Assembly (NCBI RefSeq): GCF_016862935.1
Contig: NZ_BONX01000010.1
Span: 124,001-188,000 of the forward strand
Origin: Plantactinospora mayteni
Lineage (GTDB): Bacteria > Actinomycetota > Actinomycetes > Mycobacteriales > Micromonosporaceae
Reading direction: 5' to 3'
DNA: 64,000 nt
In this document: one piece after another, positions 17,738 through 26,223 of the stretch
Layout of the letters: each line of letters opens with the position of its first letter
How positions within the stretch are numbered: the stretch's first letter is position 1
Program-made: the position numbers and the translations under genes
Notes under the pieces: model-generated
Database searches by the model: none
Told to the model about the DNA's origin: nothing
Seen by the model: only the letters and a program-made list of their open reading frames with translations

Positions 17738-18558
17738 CAGTGGTCCGGATGGTCGCCGTGGCCCCGCCGGATCATGGCGACCAGTTCCGCGCCGTCGACG
17801 CCGAGCAGCAGCGCCCGGTGCAGCTCGGCCAGCAGGGGCGCGTCCAGCCCGGTCATGCCCACCAGGTGGTGCTGGGCCGCCCGGTACGTCTCGTCGGACG
17901 CCTCGACGCGCCGGCCGATCAGCGCCTGTGCGGCCATCAGTTGCAACCAGGGCCACTCCCGGTACTGGTGCAGGGTGGTCAGCGCCCGGAGGATCGGCAA
18001 CGCCTCCTCCGGCTGCCCCAGCACGAGATATCCCTCCGCCACCATCTCCTCGGCCTGGAACCGGAGTTCATCCAGGCCGACGGCCTCCACCTGGAGATCG
18101 GGTACGTCCCGTACGTCGACCATCGCCTCCGGGCCGTGCCACAGGTCGAGCCCACGGGTGAGTAGCCGTACCGCCCCGGCCGCGTCCCCGGCGGCGTGCC
18201 GCAGCCGGCCCTCCTGCACCAGCGACCGGAACCGCTCCGCGTCGACCTCCACCCCGCCCGCCGAGAGCCGGTACCCGCCGTGGCTACGCTCCACCACGTC
18301 CCCGTCGAACGCCTCGAAGAGCCGGCGAAGTGCCCGGACCTGGTTGCGTACCATCTGGATCGCGCTCTCCGGCGGATCGCCGTCCCAGACCCGCTTCACG
18401 ATCTGGTCGGCGGAGAGCGAGACCTCCCGGTTCACCGCCAGAACGGCCAGCACCTTGCGAAGCTGGGCCGGCAGGCCGCCGTGCCACCCGCCGGGCGTCT
18501 CGACGTCGACCGGACCGAGTAGATGGACCGTTCCCGCACACCCTGTTAACCCGTGCAT
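17737..18558 (-). CDS. SARP-like transcriptional regulator (winged helix plus BTAD)
   Basis: A 273-residue AfsR/SARP-type regulator. An OmpR-like winged helix spans about residues 10-100 (VHLLGPVDVE, then ALRRLFEAF and HGGYRLSA). A bacterial transcriptional activation domain of TPR-like helices follows (about 105-255; RFRSLVQEGRLRHAAGD, LDLWHGPE). I prefer the ATG at 18558, with GGAGCGGGGG upstream and the usual SARP start; an in-frame ATG at 18615 has no ribosome site. It is codirectional with the sigma and bacteriocin operons downstream and may activate them. Confidence 0.88.
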   Translation of the reverse strand: MHGLTGCAGTVHLLGPVDVETPGGWHGGLPAQLRKVLAVLAVNREVSLSADQIVKRVWDGDPPESAIQMVRNQVRALRRLFEAFDGDVVERSHGGYRLSAGGVEVDAERFRSLVQEGRLRHAAGDAAGAVRLLTRGLDLWHGPEAMVDVRDVPDLQVEAVGLDELRFQAEEMVAEGYLVLGQPEEALPILRALTTLHQYREWPWLQLMAAQALIGRRVEASDETYRAAQHHLVGMTGLDAPLLAELHRALLLGVDGAELVAMIRRGHGDHPDH

Positions 18559-18877
18559 TTCTAGCCCCCGCTCCTGCACAGTCTTTGTAAACAATGGGTT
18601 GGTGTGTGCCCCCATTCGTCATCATCCGACATTGGCGCACGCACCTCTGCCAGATCATGGACCCGTGCGACCGGCTGGCCAGCCGTCGCTCCACAGAGGA
18701 TGGATCCGTCGAATGTAGATGTAAAGAACGGTCGACTGGGCAAGGCGGCCCGGAAAGGTGAATCGACCCGCCCGAAATGGTATCAGCCGACCATTACCGG
18801 ATATGCCAATAACATTCCTCGGATAACGTCACCCGGCCGCCCGACCCAAACCGGAAAGTGCCTCCCGGGCAGTGCGG
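18559..18877. other. Intergenic region upstream of the SARP gene
   Basis: A 319-base stretch, more AT-rich than its surroundings (for example tatgccaataacattcc near 18800). No credible ORF, RNA gene or strong hairpin was seen. It presumably holds the promoter of the SARP gene. Confidence 0.5.
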
Positions 18878-20260
18878 CTAGGGGCGTACGACCAGCAGCG
18901 GGATCGTCATCTCGGTGGCCGTACACGAGCCGTGGTAGGCGACCAACGTCGTCTCGATCGGGTTGTGCGTCTTCGAGGCGAGTACGACGGTCGGGGCGAG
19001 GCAGGCGACCACCACGTCGCCGATGCGGGGCAGGTGTGCCTCGGGTACCGGGCCGAACCAGCCGGCCGCGACCGCCTCCTCCCGGGTGGCGACCCACGCC
19101 TGCTCGCCGAGCACCGCCGTCCAGGCGGCCACCACGTCGGCGGTCGCCCCGGGCAGGGTGTGCAGGTAGCGGACCCGGGCCTCGCCGGCCACCACCCGTA
19201 GCCCGGCGCGCAGCCGGGGATCGGTGTCGAGGTCGTAGCGTCCCTCGGCCGGGATGTCGAGCTGGCCGTGGTCGGCGGTGACCAGCAGCGCGGCGTCCGG
19301 CGGCAGCCCGTCGACCAGCCGGGCGACCAGCGCGTCGACCTCGGCGACGGCGGAGCGCCAGTCGGCGGAGTCGATGCCGCTGCGGTGGCCGTGCCGGTCC
19401 ACCTCGGGGTGGTAGCCGTAGACCAGGGTCGGACCGTCCCCGGCGGTGAGCGCGCCGAGCATCTCGGTGGCCAGCGCGTCGGCGTCGTCCGCGCCCCGGT
19501 GCGCCCCGCTCCGGTAGGCGGCCACGCTCAGCCCGGTGTGCGCCAGCGCCGGCCGGGTCACCACGGTCACCGCGACCCCGGCCGCCTCGGCCCGCTGCAA
19601 CTGGGTCGGCAACGGCTGCCAGCGGCGCGGATCGGGGTCGTCGCCCGATCCGGCGGCGGGCGTGGGCACCGGATCTCCGAGCGGGGACCCGGGAAGTTCC
19701 GGCCCCGCCGGGTTCGCCGGCCCTCCGGCACCGGGGAACGGGTCACCGCCGGGCAGTTCGACGGCGCCGGTGGGTGGCCAGGAGCCGCTGGAGCGGTCGC
19801 CGCCGACCGGTGAGCCCGGGCCGCCGCCGGGGAAGTTCGGGCCGTCGACCCGCGACCTGGGCCAGTCGATGTGCGTGAGTACCCGGTCGGTGCCGGGCAC
19901 GTTGACCCGGAAGCCGAGTACGCCGTGCGCGCCGGGCGCGGCCCCGGTGCCGAGGCTGACCAGGCTGGTCGGGGTGGTGGACGGAAAACCGCAGGTGAGC
20001 GGGCGTCCGAACCGGGCGGCCAGGTCGGTCAGCGTCGGCGCGTGCGGGGCGGCGGTCGGCAACTGGTACCAGCCGAGCCCGTCGACCAGCAGCACCGCGA
20101 TCCGGCGTACCCCGGCCAGTTGGTCGGCCAGCCCCAACGGGTCGGCCCGGTCGACGCCCAGCACGGACAGGGCGCTGGGCAGCACGTCGGCGAGGCTGCC
20201 GCCGAAGTAGTGCGGACGGACCAGGCCGAGTGGGTCGACGGGGTCGACGGGGTTCGTCAT
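18878..20260 (-). CDS. Nucleotide pyrophosphatase/phosphodiesterase family protein
   Basis: A 460-residue alkaline-phosphatase superfamily enzyme that hydrolyses phosphodiester or pyrophosphate bonds. Metal-site motifs are VDGLGW (Asp60), nucleophile region GFPSTTPTS (about residues 91-99), YHPEVDRHGH and TADHGQLDIP. An unusual Gly/Pro-rich insert occupies about residues 136-208 (for example GGGPGSPVGGDR, PFPGAGGPANPAGPELPG) between two core segments and is probably a disordered surface loop. The methyltransferase gene overlaps its start by 4 bases, upstream in the same operon. No signal peptide seen. Confidence 0.9.
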   Translation of the reverse strand: MTNPVDPVDPLGLVRPHYFGGSLADVLPSALSVLGVDRADPLGLADQLAGVRRIAVLLVDGLGWYQLPTAAPHAPTLTDLAARFGRPLTCGFPSTTPTSLVSLGTGAAPGAHGVLGFRVNVPGTDRVLTHIDWPRSRVDGPNFPGGGPGSPVGGDRSSGSWPPTGAVELPGGDPFPGAGGPANPAGPELPGSPLGDPVPTPAAGSGDDPDPRRWQPLPTQLQRAEAAGVAVTVVTRPALAHTGLSVAAYRSGAHRGADDADALATEMLGALTAGDGPTLVYGYHPEVDRHGHRSGIDSADWRSAVAEVDALVARLVDGLPPDAALLVTADHGQLDIPAEGRYDLDTDPRLRAGLRVVAGEARVRYLHTLPGATADVVAAWTAVLGEQAWVATREEAVAAGWFGPVPEAHLPRIGDVVVACLAPTVVLASKTHNPIETTLVAYHGSCTATEMTIPLLVVRP

Positions 20261-21006
20261 GCCGGGCGGCGGGCGAACAGGTGCAACTGGGCGGCGATGT
20301 CCCGGTACGGCGGCAGGGCCGAGGCGGCCAACTCCAGGTCGAGCAGGGCCGGCGAATCCGCCTCGGCGGCCACCGCCGGGACCAGGTCGGCGAAGACGCG
20401 TACCCCGTGGGTCTGCTCGACCGCCAGCCCGGCGGCCTCCAGCAGCGCGGCGGCGCCGTCGGCGTCGTAACGCCGCCGCAGGGTGTCCCGGGGCCCGGCG
20501 TGCCCGTCCGGGTCACGCAGCAGCGCCGCCGCGACGTCGAGGTGGCCGTTCGTGACCCGGCTGAGCACGGCAGCCGCCCGGTTCGCCACCAGTACGCTGG
20601 CCGCGCCGCCCGGGCGCAGCGCAGTGCCGATCGCCCCGACCACCCCGGCCGGATCGTCGACCACCTCCAGTACGGCGTGACAGAGCACCAGGTCGGCGCT
20701 GGCCGGCTCGACCAGTCCGGCGAGGGCGTCACCGTCGCCCTGCACCGCGCGTACCCGATCGGCGACCCCGGCCTCGGCGGCCCGCCGGGTCAGCGCGGCG
20801 AGCGCGTCCGGGCTGGCGTCGACCACCGTCACCCGGTGGCCCGCCTCGGCCAGTGGCACCGCGAAGCCGCCGGTCCCGCCGCCGACATCGAGCACGGTGA
20901 GCGTCCTGCCCTGCTGCCGGGCAAGCTCACGGCGCAGCACGGTCCAGACCACGGCGGTACGCGGGCCGCTCGCCGGGCCGGCCGGACGGCTCTGAGTTCG
21001 CTCCAC
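20257..21006 (-). CDS. SAM-dependent methyltransferase (class I)
   Basis: A 249-residue class I methyltransferase. Motif I is LDVGGGTGGFAVPLAE (about residues 39-54), followed by the acidic end of strand 2 (VTVVDASPD) and motif II/III LVLCHAVLEVVDDP. The substrate is not evident. It precedes the phosphodiesterase gene with a 4-base overlap and follows dnaE2 by 21 bases on the same strand, so it may be read from the SOS-controlled transcript. The same neighbourhood occurs in related actinomycetes as far as I recall. Confidence 0.9.
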   Translation of the reverse strand: MERTQSRPAGPASGPRTAVVWTVLRRELARQQGRTLTVLDVGGGTGGFAVPLAEAGHRVTVVDASPDALAALTRRAAEAGVADRVRAVQGDGDALAGLVEPASADLVLCHAVLEVVDDPAGVVGAIGTALRPGGAASVLVANRAAAVLSRVTNGHLDVAAALLRDPDGHAGPRDTLRRRYDADGAAALLEAAGLAVEQTHGVRVFADLVPAVAAEADSPALLDLELAASALPPYRDIAAQLHLFARRPA

Positions 21007-21027
21007 CCGACGAGCCTAATGGGCCGG

Positions 21028-24000
21028 CTAACGGAAGTCGCGGGAGGCGGGCGTGACCGGTGGGGTGATCGCGTCGAGCCGGTCGGCGACCAGGTTGGTC
21101 ACCCCGTCGTGCTTCTCCAGCTTTCCCCGCACGACCAGGGCGGTGCTGGTCCGGGCCACCTTCCGGTAGCGCTGCCACAGCCCCGGTGAGCAGGTGACGT
21201 TGAGCATGCCGGTCTCGTCCTCCAGGTTGATGAAGGTGACCCCACCAGCGGTGGCCGGGCGCTGCCGGTGCGTGACGATGCCGCCGACCCGGACCCGCTG
21301 CCCCGGGTCGAGCCGGGCCAGCCGGGCGATCGGCACCGCGCCGACCGCGTCGAGCTGGGGCCGGACGAACTGGGCCGGATGGCTCTCCGGGGAGAGCCCG
21401 GTGGCCCAGACGTCGGCGACCAGCCGGTCCACCGCGTCCATCCCGGGCAGGGTCGGCGCCTCCGCCCCGGCGATGGTGCCGGGCAGCCGGTCCGGCTTGT
21501 CCTGCGCGGCGGCGCCGGCCGCCCAGAGCGCGGCCCGCCGGGTCAGCCCGAAGCAGGCGAAGGCGTCCGCAGTGGCCAGCGCCTCCAGGTGCGCGGCGGA
21601 GAGTCCGGCCCGGCGGGCCAGGTCGGCCATGTCCCGGTACGCCCCGTGTGCGGTCCGCTCCCGCTCGATCTTCTCCGCCAGGTCGTCGCCGAGGGTACGC
21701 ACGCTGGCCAGCCCGAGCCGGACCGCCGGACCGCCCAGCCCCCACTGGTGCGGCGGCTCGCCAGGCTCGCTCCCCCACCGGGTCTGGAGGGTGGATTCCA
21801 GGGTGGCCTTGGCATTGCTGGCGTTGATGTCGGGGCGGCGTACCTCGACGCCGTGCCGGCGGGCGTCGTCGACCAGGGTCTGCGGCGAGTAGAAGCCCAT
21901 CGGCTGGGCGTTCAGCAGCGCGGCCAGGAACGGCGCCGGATGGTAGCGCTTGAGCCAGGAGCTGGCGTAGACCAGGTAGGCGAAGCTCATCGCGTGGCTC
22001 TCCGGGAAGCCGAAGCTGGCGAAGGCGGAGAGTTTGAGATAGACGTCGTCGGCGACCTCGCCGGTGATGCCCCGCTCGGCCATCCCGGCGTAGAGCCGGT
22101 CCCGGATCTGCGCCATCCGCTCGGCCGAGCGTTTCGACCCCATCGCCCGGCGCAGCTCGTCGGCGCCACCGGCGTCGAAGCCGGCCAGGTCGATCGCGAG
22201 CTGCATCAACTGCTCCTGGAAGAGCGGCACCCCGAGGGTCTTCTCCAGCGCGTTGCGCATCAGCGGATGCGGGAAGGTGACCTTCTCCAGTTTGTTCTTG
22301 CGCCGGATGTACGGGTGCACCGAGCCGCCCTGGATCGGGCCGGGCCGGATCAGCGCCACCTCGACCACCAGGTCGTAGAACTCCCGGGGCTTGAGCCGGG
22401 GCAGCGTGGCCATCTGGGCCCGGCTCTCCACCTGGAACACCCCGACCGAGTCGGCCCGGCAGAGCATGTCGTAGACCTCGGGGTCGTCCAGGGACATCGC
22501 ACTCAGGTCGAGGGTCGATTCGATCATGTCGTACGCGTAGTGCAGCGCCGAGAGCATGCCGAGGCCGAGCAGGTCGAACTTGACCAGCCCGACGCTGGCG
22601 CAGTCGTCCTTGTCCCACTGGAGCACGGTGCGGCCGGGCATCCGCCCCCACTCGACCGGGCACACCTCGATCACCGGCCGGTCGCAGATCACCATCCCAC
22701 CGGAGTGGATGCCCAGATGTCGCGGAAAGGTCTGCAACTCGTTGGCGTACGCGACGACGTGCTCGGGGATGTCCTCCACGTCGACCGCCGCCACGCTGCC
22801 CCACCGGTCGATCTGCTTGCTCCAGGCGTCCTGCTGGCCGGGCGAGAAGCCGAACGCCTTGGCGATGTCCCGCACCGCCGACCGCGGCCGGTACGAGATG
22901 ACGTTGGCGACCTGCGCGGTGTGCTCCCGACCGTATTTCTCGTACACGTGCTGGATCACCTCCTCCCGGCGGTCGGACTCGATGTCGACGTCGATGTCGG
23001 GCGGGCCGTCCCGCTCCGGTGCGAGGAAGCGCTCGAAGAGGAGCCGGTGCCGGACGGCGTCCACATTGGTGATCCAGAGCGCGTAGCAGACCGCCGAGTT
23101 GGCCGCCGAACCCCGGCCCTGGCAGTAGATGTCGTTGTCCCGGCAGAACTTCACGATGTCGTAGACCACCAGGAAATAGCCGGCGAAGCCGAGCGCCTCG
23201 ATCATCCCCAGCTCGTGGTCGAGCTGCCGGTACGCCTCCGGGTGCGCGTCGCGCGGGCCGTAGCGCTGCAACGCGCCCTTCATGGTCAGCTCGCGCAGCC
23301 AGCTCATCTCGGTGTGTTCGGGCGGCATCGGATGGTAGTCCGGCAACCGTGGCGCGACCAGGTTGAGGTCGAAGGCCAGCTCGGCGCCGAACTCGGCGGC
23401 CCGGGCCACCGCGCCGGGATAGGCCGCGAACCGGGCCGCCATCTCGGCCCCGCTGCGCAGGTGGGCGGTACCGGCCGCCGGCAGCCAGCCGTCGATCTCG
23501 TCCAGACTGCGCCGGGCGCGTACCGCCGCCAGCGCGGTGGCCAGTCGGCGGCGGGACGGGGCGGCGTAGTGCACGTTGTTGGTGGCCACGGTGGGCAGCC
23601 CGGCCGTACCGGCCAGCTCGGCGAGCGCGTCGTTGCGGTCGGAGTCGTACGGGTCGCCGTGGTCGGTCAGCTCCACCGCCACCGTCTCCGGCCCGAACAG
23701 CGCGGTCAACCGGTCCAGCTCCCGGGCCGCCGCCTCGACCCCCTCGGTGAGCAGCGCCGCCGGCACCGCCCCCTTCCGGCACCCGGTCAGCACCAGTACG
23801 TGATCCTGCAACGCCTCGGCGACCTCTTCCAGCTCGCCGTAGACCGGGCGGCCCTTCTCGCCGCCGCGCAGCTGCGCCCGGGCGATGGTGCTGGCCAGCC
23901 GGGCGTACCCCTCGGGGCCGTGCGCGAGCACCAGCAGGTGCCGGCCGAGCGGGTCCGGTTCGCCGTTCTGCGGGCCGGGCAGCCCCAGCGACAGCTCGGC

Positions 24001-24426
24001 GCCGAAGATGGTGGGCAGCCGCAGTGCCCGGGCCGCCTCGGCGAACCGCACCACCCCGTAGAACCCGTCGTGGTCGGTCACCGCCAGCGCGGTCAGGCCC
24101 AGCCGGGCCGCCTCCTCGGCCAGCTCCTCCGGATGGCTGGCCCCGTCGAGGAAGCTGAAGTTGGTGTGCGCGTGCAGTTCCGCGTACGGCACCGCGCCCT
24201 CGGCCGGGGCGGGCAGCTCGGGTGCGGTGTAGCCGGGGCGCTTGCGGGTCCAGGCCGGGGAGTCTCCGCCGTCGGCATCGACCGCGAGCGGGTCCACCAC
24301 GCGCAACCGGGGCTCGCCCGGACCACCCGGACCACCCGGATCGCTCGGACCGCCCGGCCTGGCCGGTCGACCGGAGAGCGCGCGTTCCAGCTCCGACCAG
24401 GGCATGTCCGGATTGTGAAAGCTCAC
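21028..24426 (-). CDS. dnaE2: Error-prone DNA polymerase III alpha (DnaE2/ImuC)
   Basis: A 1132-residue C-family polymerase, the catalytic subunit of the damage-induced mutasome. The PHP domain begins AELHAHTNFSFLDGASHPEE near residue 70. The palm carboxylates lie in PPDIDVDIES. A helix-hairpin-helix region and an OB-like fold (RVRVGGIVTHRQRP) end the protein. I choose GTG 24426 (VSFHNPDMPWSELERAL), the conserved N terminus in relatives; the frame stays open to 24468 but only through a 15-bp tandem repeat. It follows imuB by 72 bases and is probably induced from the LexA box at 26134. Confidence 0.95.
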   Translation of the reverse strand: MSFHNPDMPWSELERALSGRPARPGGPSDPGGPGGPGEPRLRVVDPLAVDADGGDSPAWTRKRPGYTAPELPAPAEGAVPYAELHAHTNFSFLDGASHPEELAEEAARLGLTALAVTDHDGFYGVVRFAEAARALRLPTIFGAELSLGLPGPQNGEPDPLGRHLLVLAHGPEGYARLASTIARAQLRGGEKGRPVYGELEEVAEALQDHVLVLTGCRKGAVPAALLTEGVEAAARELDRLTALFGPETVAVELTDHGDPYDSDRNDALAELAGTAGLPTVATNNVHYAAPSRRRLATALAAVRARRSLDEIDGWLPAAGTAHLRSGAEMAARFAAYPGAVARAAEFGAELAFDLNLVAPRLPDYHPMPPEHTEMSWLRELTMKGALQRYGPRDAHPEAYRQLDHELGMIEALGFAGYFLVVYDIVKFCRDNDIYCQGRGSAANSAVCYALWITNVDAVRHRLLFERFLAPERDGPPDIDVDIESDRREEVIQHVYEKYGREHTAQVANVISYRPRSAVRDIAKAFGFSPGQQDAWSKQIDRWGSVAAVDVEDIPEHVVAYANELQTFPRHLGIHSGGMVICDRPVIEVCPVEWGRMPGRTVLQWDKDDCASVGLVKFDLLGLGMLSALHYAYDMIESTLDLSAMSLDDPEVYDMLCRADSVGVFQVESRAQMATLPRLKPREFYDLVVEVALIRPGPIQGGSVHPYIRRKNKLEKVTFPHPLMRNALEKTLGVPLFQEQLMQLAIDLAGFDAGGADELRRAMGSKRSAERMAQIRDRLYAGMAERGITGEVADDVYLKLSAFASFGFPESHAMSFAYLVYASSWLKRYHPAPFLAALLNAQPMGFYSPQTLVDDARRHGVEVRRPDINASNAKATLESTLQTRWGSEPGEPPHQWGLGGPAVRLGLASVRTLGDDLAEKIERERTAHGAYRDMADLARRAGLSAAHLEALATADAFACFGLTRRAALWAAGAAAQDKPDRLPGTIAGAEAPTLPGMDAVDRLVADVWATGLSPESHPAQFVRPQLDAVGAVPIARLARLDPGQRVRVGGIVTHRQRPATAGGVTFINLEDETGMLNVTCSPGLWQRYRKVARTSTALVVRGKLEKHDGVTNLVADRLDAITPPVTPASRDFR

Positions 24427-24440
24427 CGCACCGCCCACCC

Positions 24441-24515
24441 GGTCACAGACCACCCGGTCACAGACCACCCGGTCACAGACCGCCTAGTCACAGACCGCCT
24501 AGTCATAGACGGCCT
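24441..24515. repeat. Five 15-bp tandem units joining imuB end and dnaE2 start
   Basis: Five consecutive units start at 24441, 24456, 24471, 24486 and 24501. The first two are ggtcacagaccaccc, and the rest drift towards agtcatagacggcct. The last unit contains the final imuB codons and the fourth its stop. The repeat therefore seems to have grown from the end of imuB into the gap before dnaE2, setting the spacing of the two genes. Confidence 0.85.
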
Positions 24516-26097
24516 CCACCCACCACCGGCCGCCGGCCAGGGAGAGCAGCAGCGCCGTACCGTCGGTCAGTCCCACCTGGAACCGGGCCCGCCGCCGGGC
24601 CTCCGCCGGGGCCCACCAGCGCTCGTCGACCGGCCACGGACCGGCCCAACCGACGATCTCCACCGGCGCTCCGGGCGCCACGGATCCGGCCCCGTCCACC
24701 GCCGGGACAGCCACCTCCAGCCGGGCCGGCGGGGCGCTGACCGCCAGCCGGGCGGTCACCCGGACGAGTTCCCCGGCGGCGTCGTAGACCGCCGCCGGCA
24801 GCGGCTCGGGCAGCACGACCGCCGGCGCGGGAGACGGCAGCCGGCCGGGCCACGGCGGAGCCGCCGGCCGACCGGGCGCCCGTTCGTCGCCCCAGGGCAC
24901 CAGCCGGGTCTGGTCGGCCGGGGACCGCCCACCGCCGAGCACCGCGGTCAGCACCGATTCAGGGCCGAGGATGCCCTGTACCCGGTTCAGCGCCCGGTGC
25001 GCCCGCTCCCGTTCCGCCCCGGTCTCACCCCACAGTCCCGGTTGCAGACCGACGTGCGCCAGCACCCCCTCGGGGACCAGGCGCAGCCGGATGATCCCGG
25101 CGGTCGGCCGGGGCGGGCCGACCCGTCCGGAGCCGGGACGCCGGCTGGTCCCGGTCAGCCAGCCGTCGAGCTGCCAGCGCACCCGGTCGGCGATCGCCGC
25201 CGCGGTCAGCAGCCCGTCATGCCGCCAAACCCGGCGCAACTCCTGGCCGTGCGCGGTGACCGCCTCGATGCCGAGCCGGGTGCAGGCCAGCCCGTGCCCG
25301 CCGAGCGTCTCGTGCAGCCGCTCGGCGAGCGTCCGCGCGGCGAACGCCGCCGCGTCGACCCGGTCGAGCGGATCGTCGTACGTCTCGGTCACCGCCAGGT
25401 CGGGCGGCGGGCGCCGGACCGCGAGCGGCCGGTGGTCCTGGCCGGCGGCCAGCCGGTGGGCCAGCGTCCCGTCGAACCCGAACCGGGCCAGTACGTCCCC
25501 GGCGGGCAGCGCCGCGAAGTCGCCCAGGGTACGCAGCCCGAGCCGGCGCAGCAGATCGGTCAGCCCCGGCCGACCCAGCGCCTCGACGGGCAGCCCGGCG
25601 AGGAACCCGGCGGTGTCACCGGGCGGGACGACCCGACCGGACCGGGCCGCCAGCCCGGCGGCGAAGACCCCGTCGGCGATCCCGATCTGGCTCTCCACCT
25701 CGCAGGTCTGCGCGACGTGCTCGACTATCCGCTCGGCGGCCCGCTCCTCGCCGCCGAAGTATCGGCTCGGGCCGCGCGCGGCGACCGCACACGCCCCCGG
25801 TCGGATCACCTCGACCCCGGCCACCACCTCCTCGACGGCGGCGACCACCGGCTCGAAGGCGCGTACGTCCCGGCCGGGGTCGTGGTCCAGTACGGTCAGC
25901 CGGGGGCAACGGCTCTGCGCCTCCCGCTTACGCAGCCCCCGGCGTACGCCCTCGGCGCGGGCGGAGGCGGAGGCGGCGACCACCCGGTTGGCGTACAGCA
26001 CCGCGACCGGGGTGGCCGCCGAGACCCCGTCGACGATCTCCGCCGCGATCACCGGCCAGTCGGGGCACCAGAGCAGCATCGTCCGCACCGGCGCCAC
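24499..26097 (-). CDS. imuB: ImuB-type Y-family polymerase homologue
   Basis: A 532-residue inactive Y-family relative that bridges DnaE2 and the beta clamp in the mutasome. The N terminus VAPVRTMLLWCPDWPVIAAE lacks the DMDAFF acidic triad of true polymerases, as expected for ImuB. Palm, finger and little-finger regions can be followed, ending in the conserved RWWVEAVYD tail. I choose GTG 26097 with GGGAGG eight bases upstream; the frame stays open to 26172. A LexA box lies 37 bases upstream of this start. imuA is not adjacent but 7 kb away at 33326. Confidence 0.93.
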   Translation of the reverse strand: MAPVRTMLLWCPDWPVIAAEIVDGVSAATPVAVLYANRVVAASASARAEGVRRGLRKREAQSRCPRLTVLDHDPGRDVRAFEPVVAAVEEVVAGVEVIRPGACAVAARGPSRYFGGEERAAERIVEHVAQTCEVESQIGIADGVFAAGLAARSGRVVPPGDTAGFLAGLPVEALGRPGLTDLLRRLGLRTLGDFAALPAGDVLARFGFDGTLAHRLAAGQDHRPLAVRRPPPDLAVTETYDDPLDRVDAAAFAARTLAERLHETLGGHGLACTRLGIEAVTAHGQELRRVWRHDGLLTAAAIADRVRWQLDGWLTGTSRRPGSGRVGPPRPTAGIIRLRLVPEGVLAHVGLQPGLWGETGAERERAHRALNRVQGILGPESVLTAVLGGGRSPADQTRLVPWGDERAPGRPAAPPWPGRLPSPAPAVVLPEPLPAAVYDAAGELVRVTARLAVSAPPARLEVAVPAVDGAGSVAPGAPVEIVGWAGPWPVDERWWAPAEARRRARFQVGLTDGTALLLSLAGGRWWVEAVYD

Positions 26098-26133
26098 CGC
26101 ACACACCTCCCTCGACCAGCAGATATGCGATCT

Positions 26134-26149
26134 TAGAACGTGTGTTCGA
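26134..26149. promoter_or_regulatory. LexA (SOS) box upstream of imuB
   Basis: On the minus strand the sequence is TCGAACACACGTTCTA, 11 of 12 matches to the mycobacterial-type consensus TCGAAC-N4-GTTCGA. It ends 37 bases before the imuB start and is followed by a TAAGAT-like -10 element. It should place imuB and dnaE2 under LexA repression and DNA-damage induction. Confidence 0.88.
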
Positions 26150-26167
26150 CTCACGGTGGCCCACCCC

Positions 26168-26206
26168 GACAAAGGGCTCGGCCGCCTCGTGGCCGAGCCC
26201 TTTGTC
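26168..26206. terminator. Perfect 16-bp hairpin after copB
   Basis: Positions 26168-26183 (gacaaagggctcggcc) and 26191-26206 are exact complements around a 7-nt loop. The stem begins 18 bases after the copB stop on the minus strand, and it also isolates the imuB promoter from copB readthrough. On either strand it is a strong terminator candidate without a U-tract. Confidence 0.85.
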
Positions 26207-26223
26207 AGCAGGGCACGGATCTG

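Noticed and set aside
18559-18615. Longer start of the SARP-like gene at ATG 18615
   Set aside because: No ribosome site and the extra residues do not resemble SARP N termini; ATG 18558 fits better.
21268-26136. Very long open plus-strand frame of 1622 codons opposite dnaE2 and imuB
   Set aside because: It is the antisense shadow of two well-supported genes in high-GC DNA; its product is low-complexity Gly/Arg/Pro/Gln and matches no fold.
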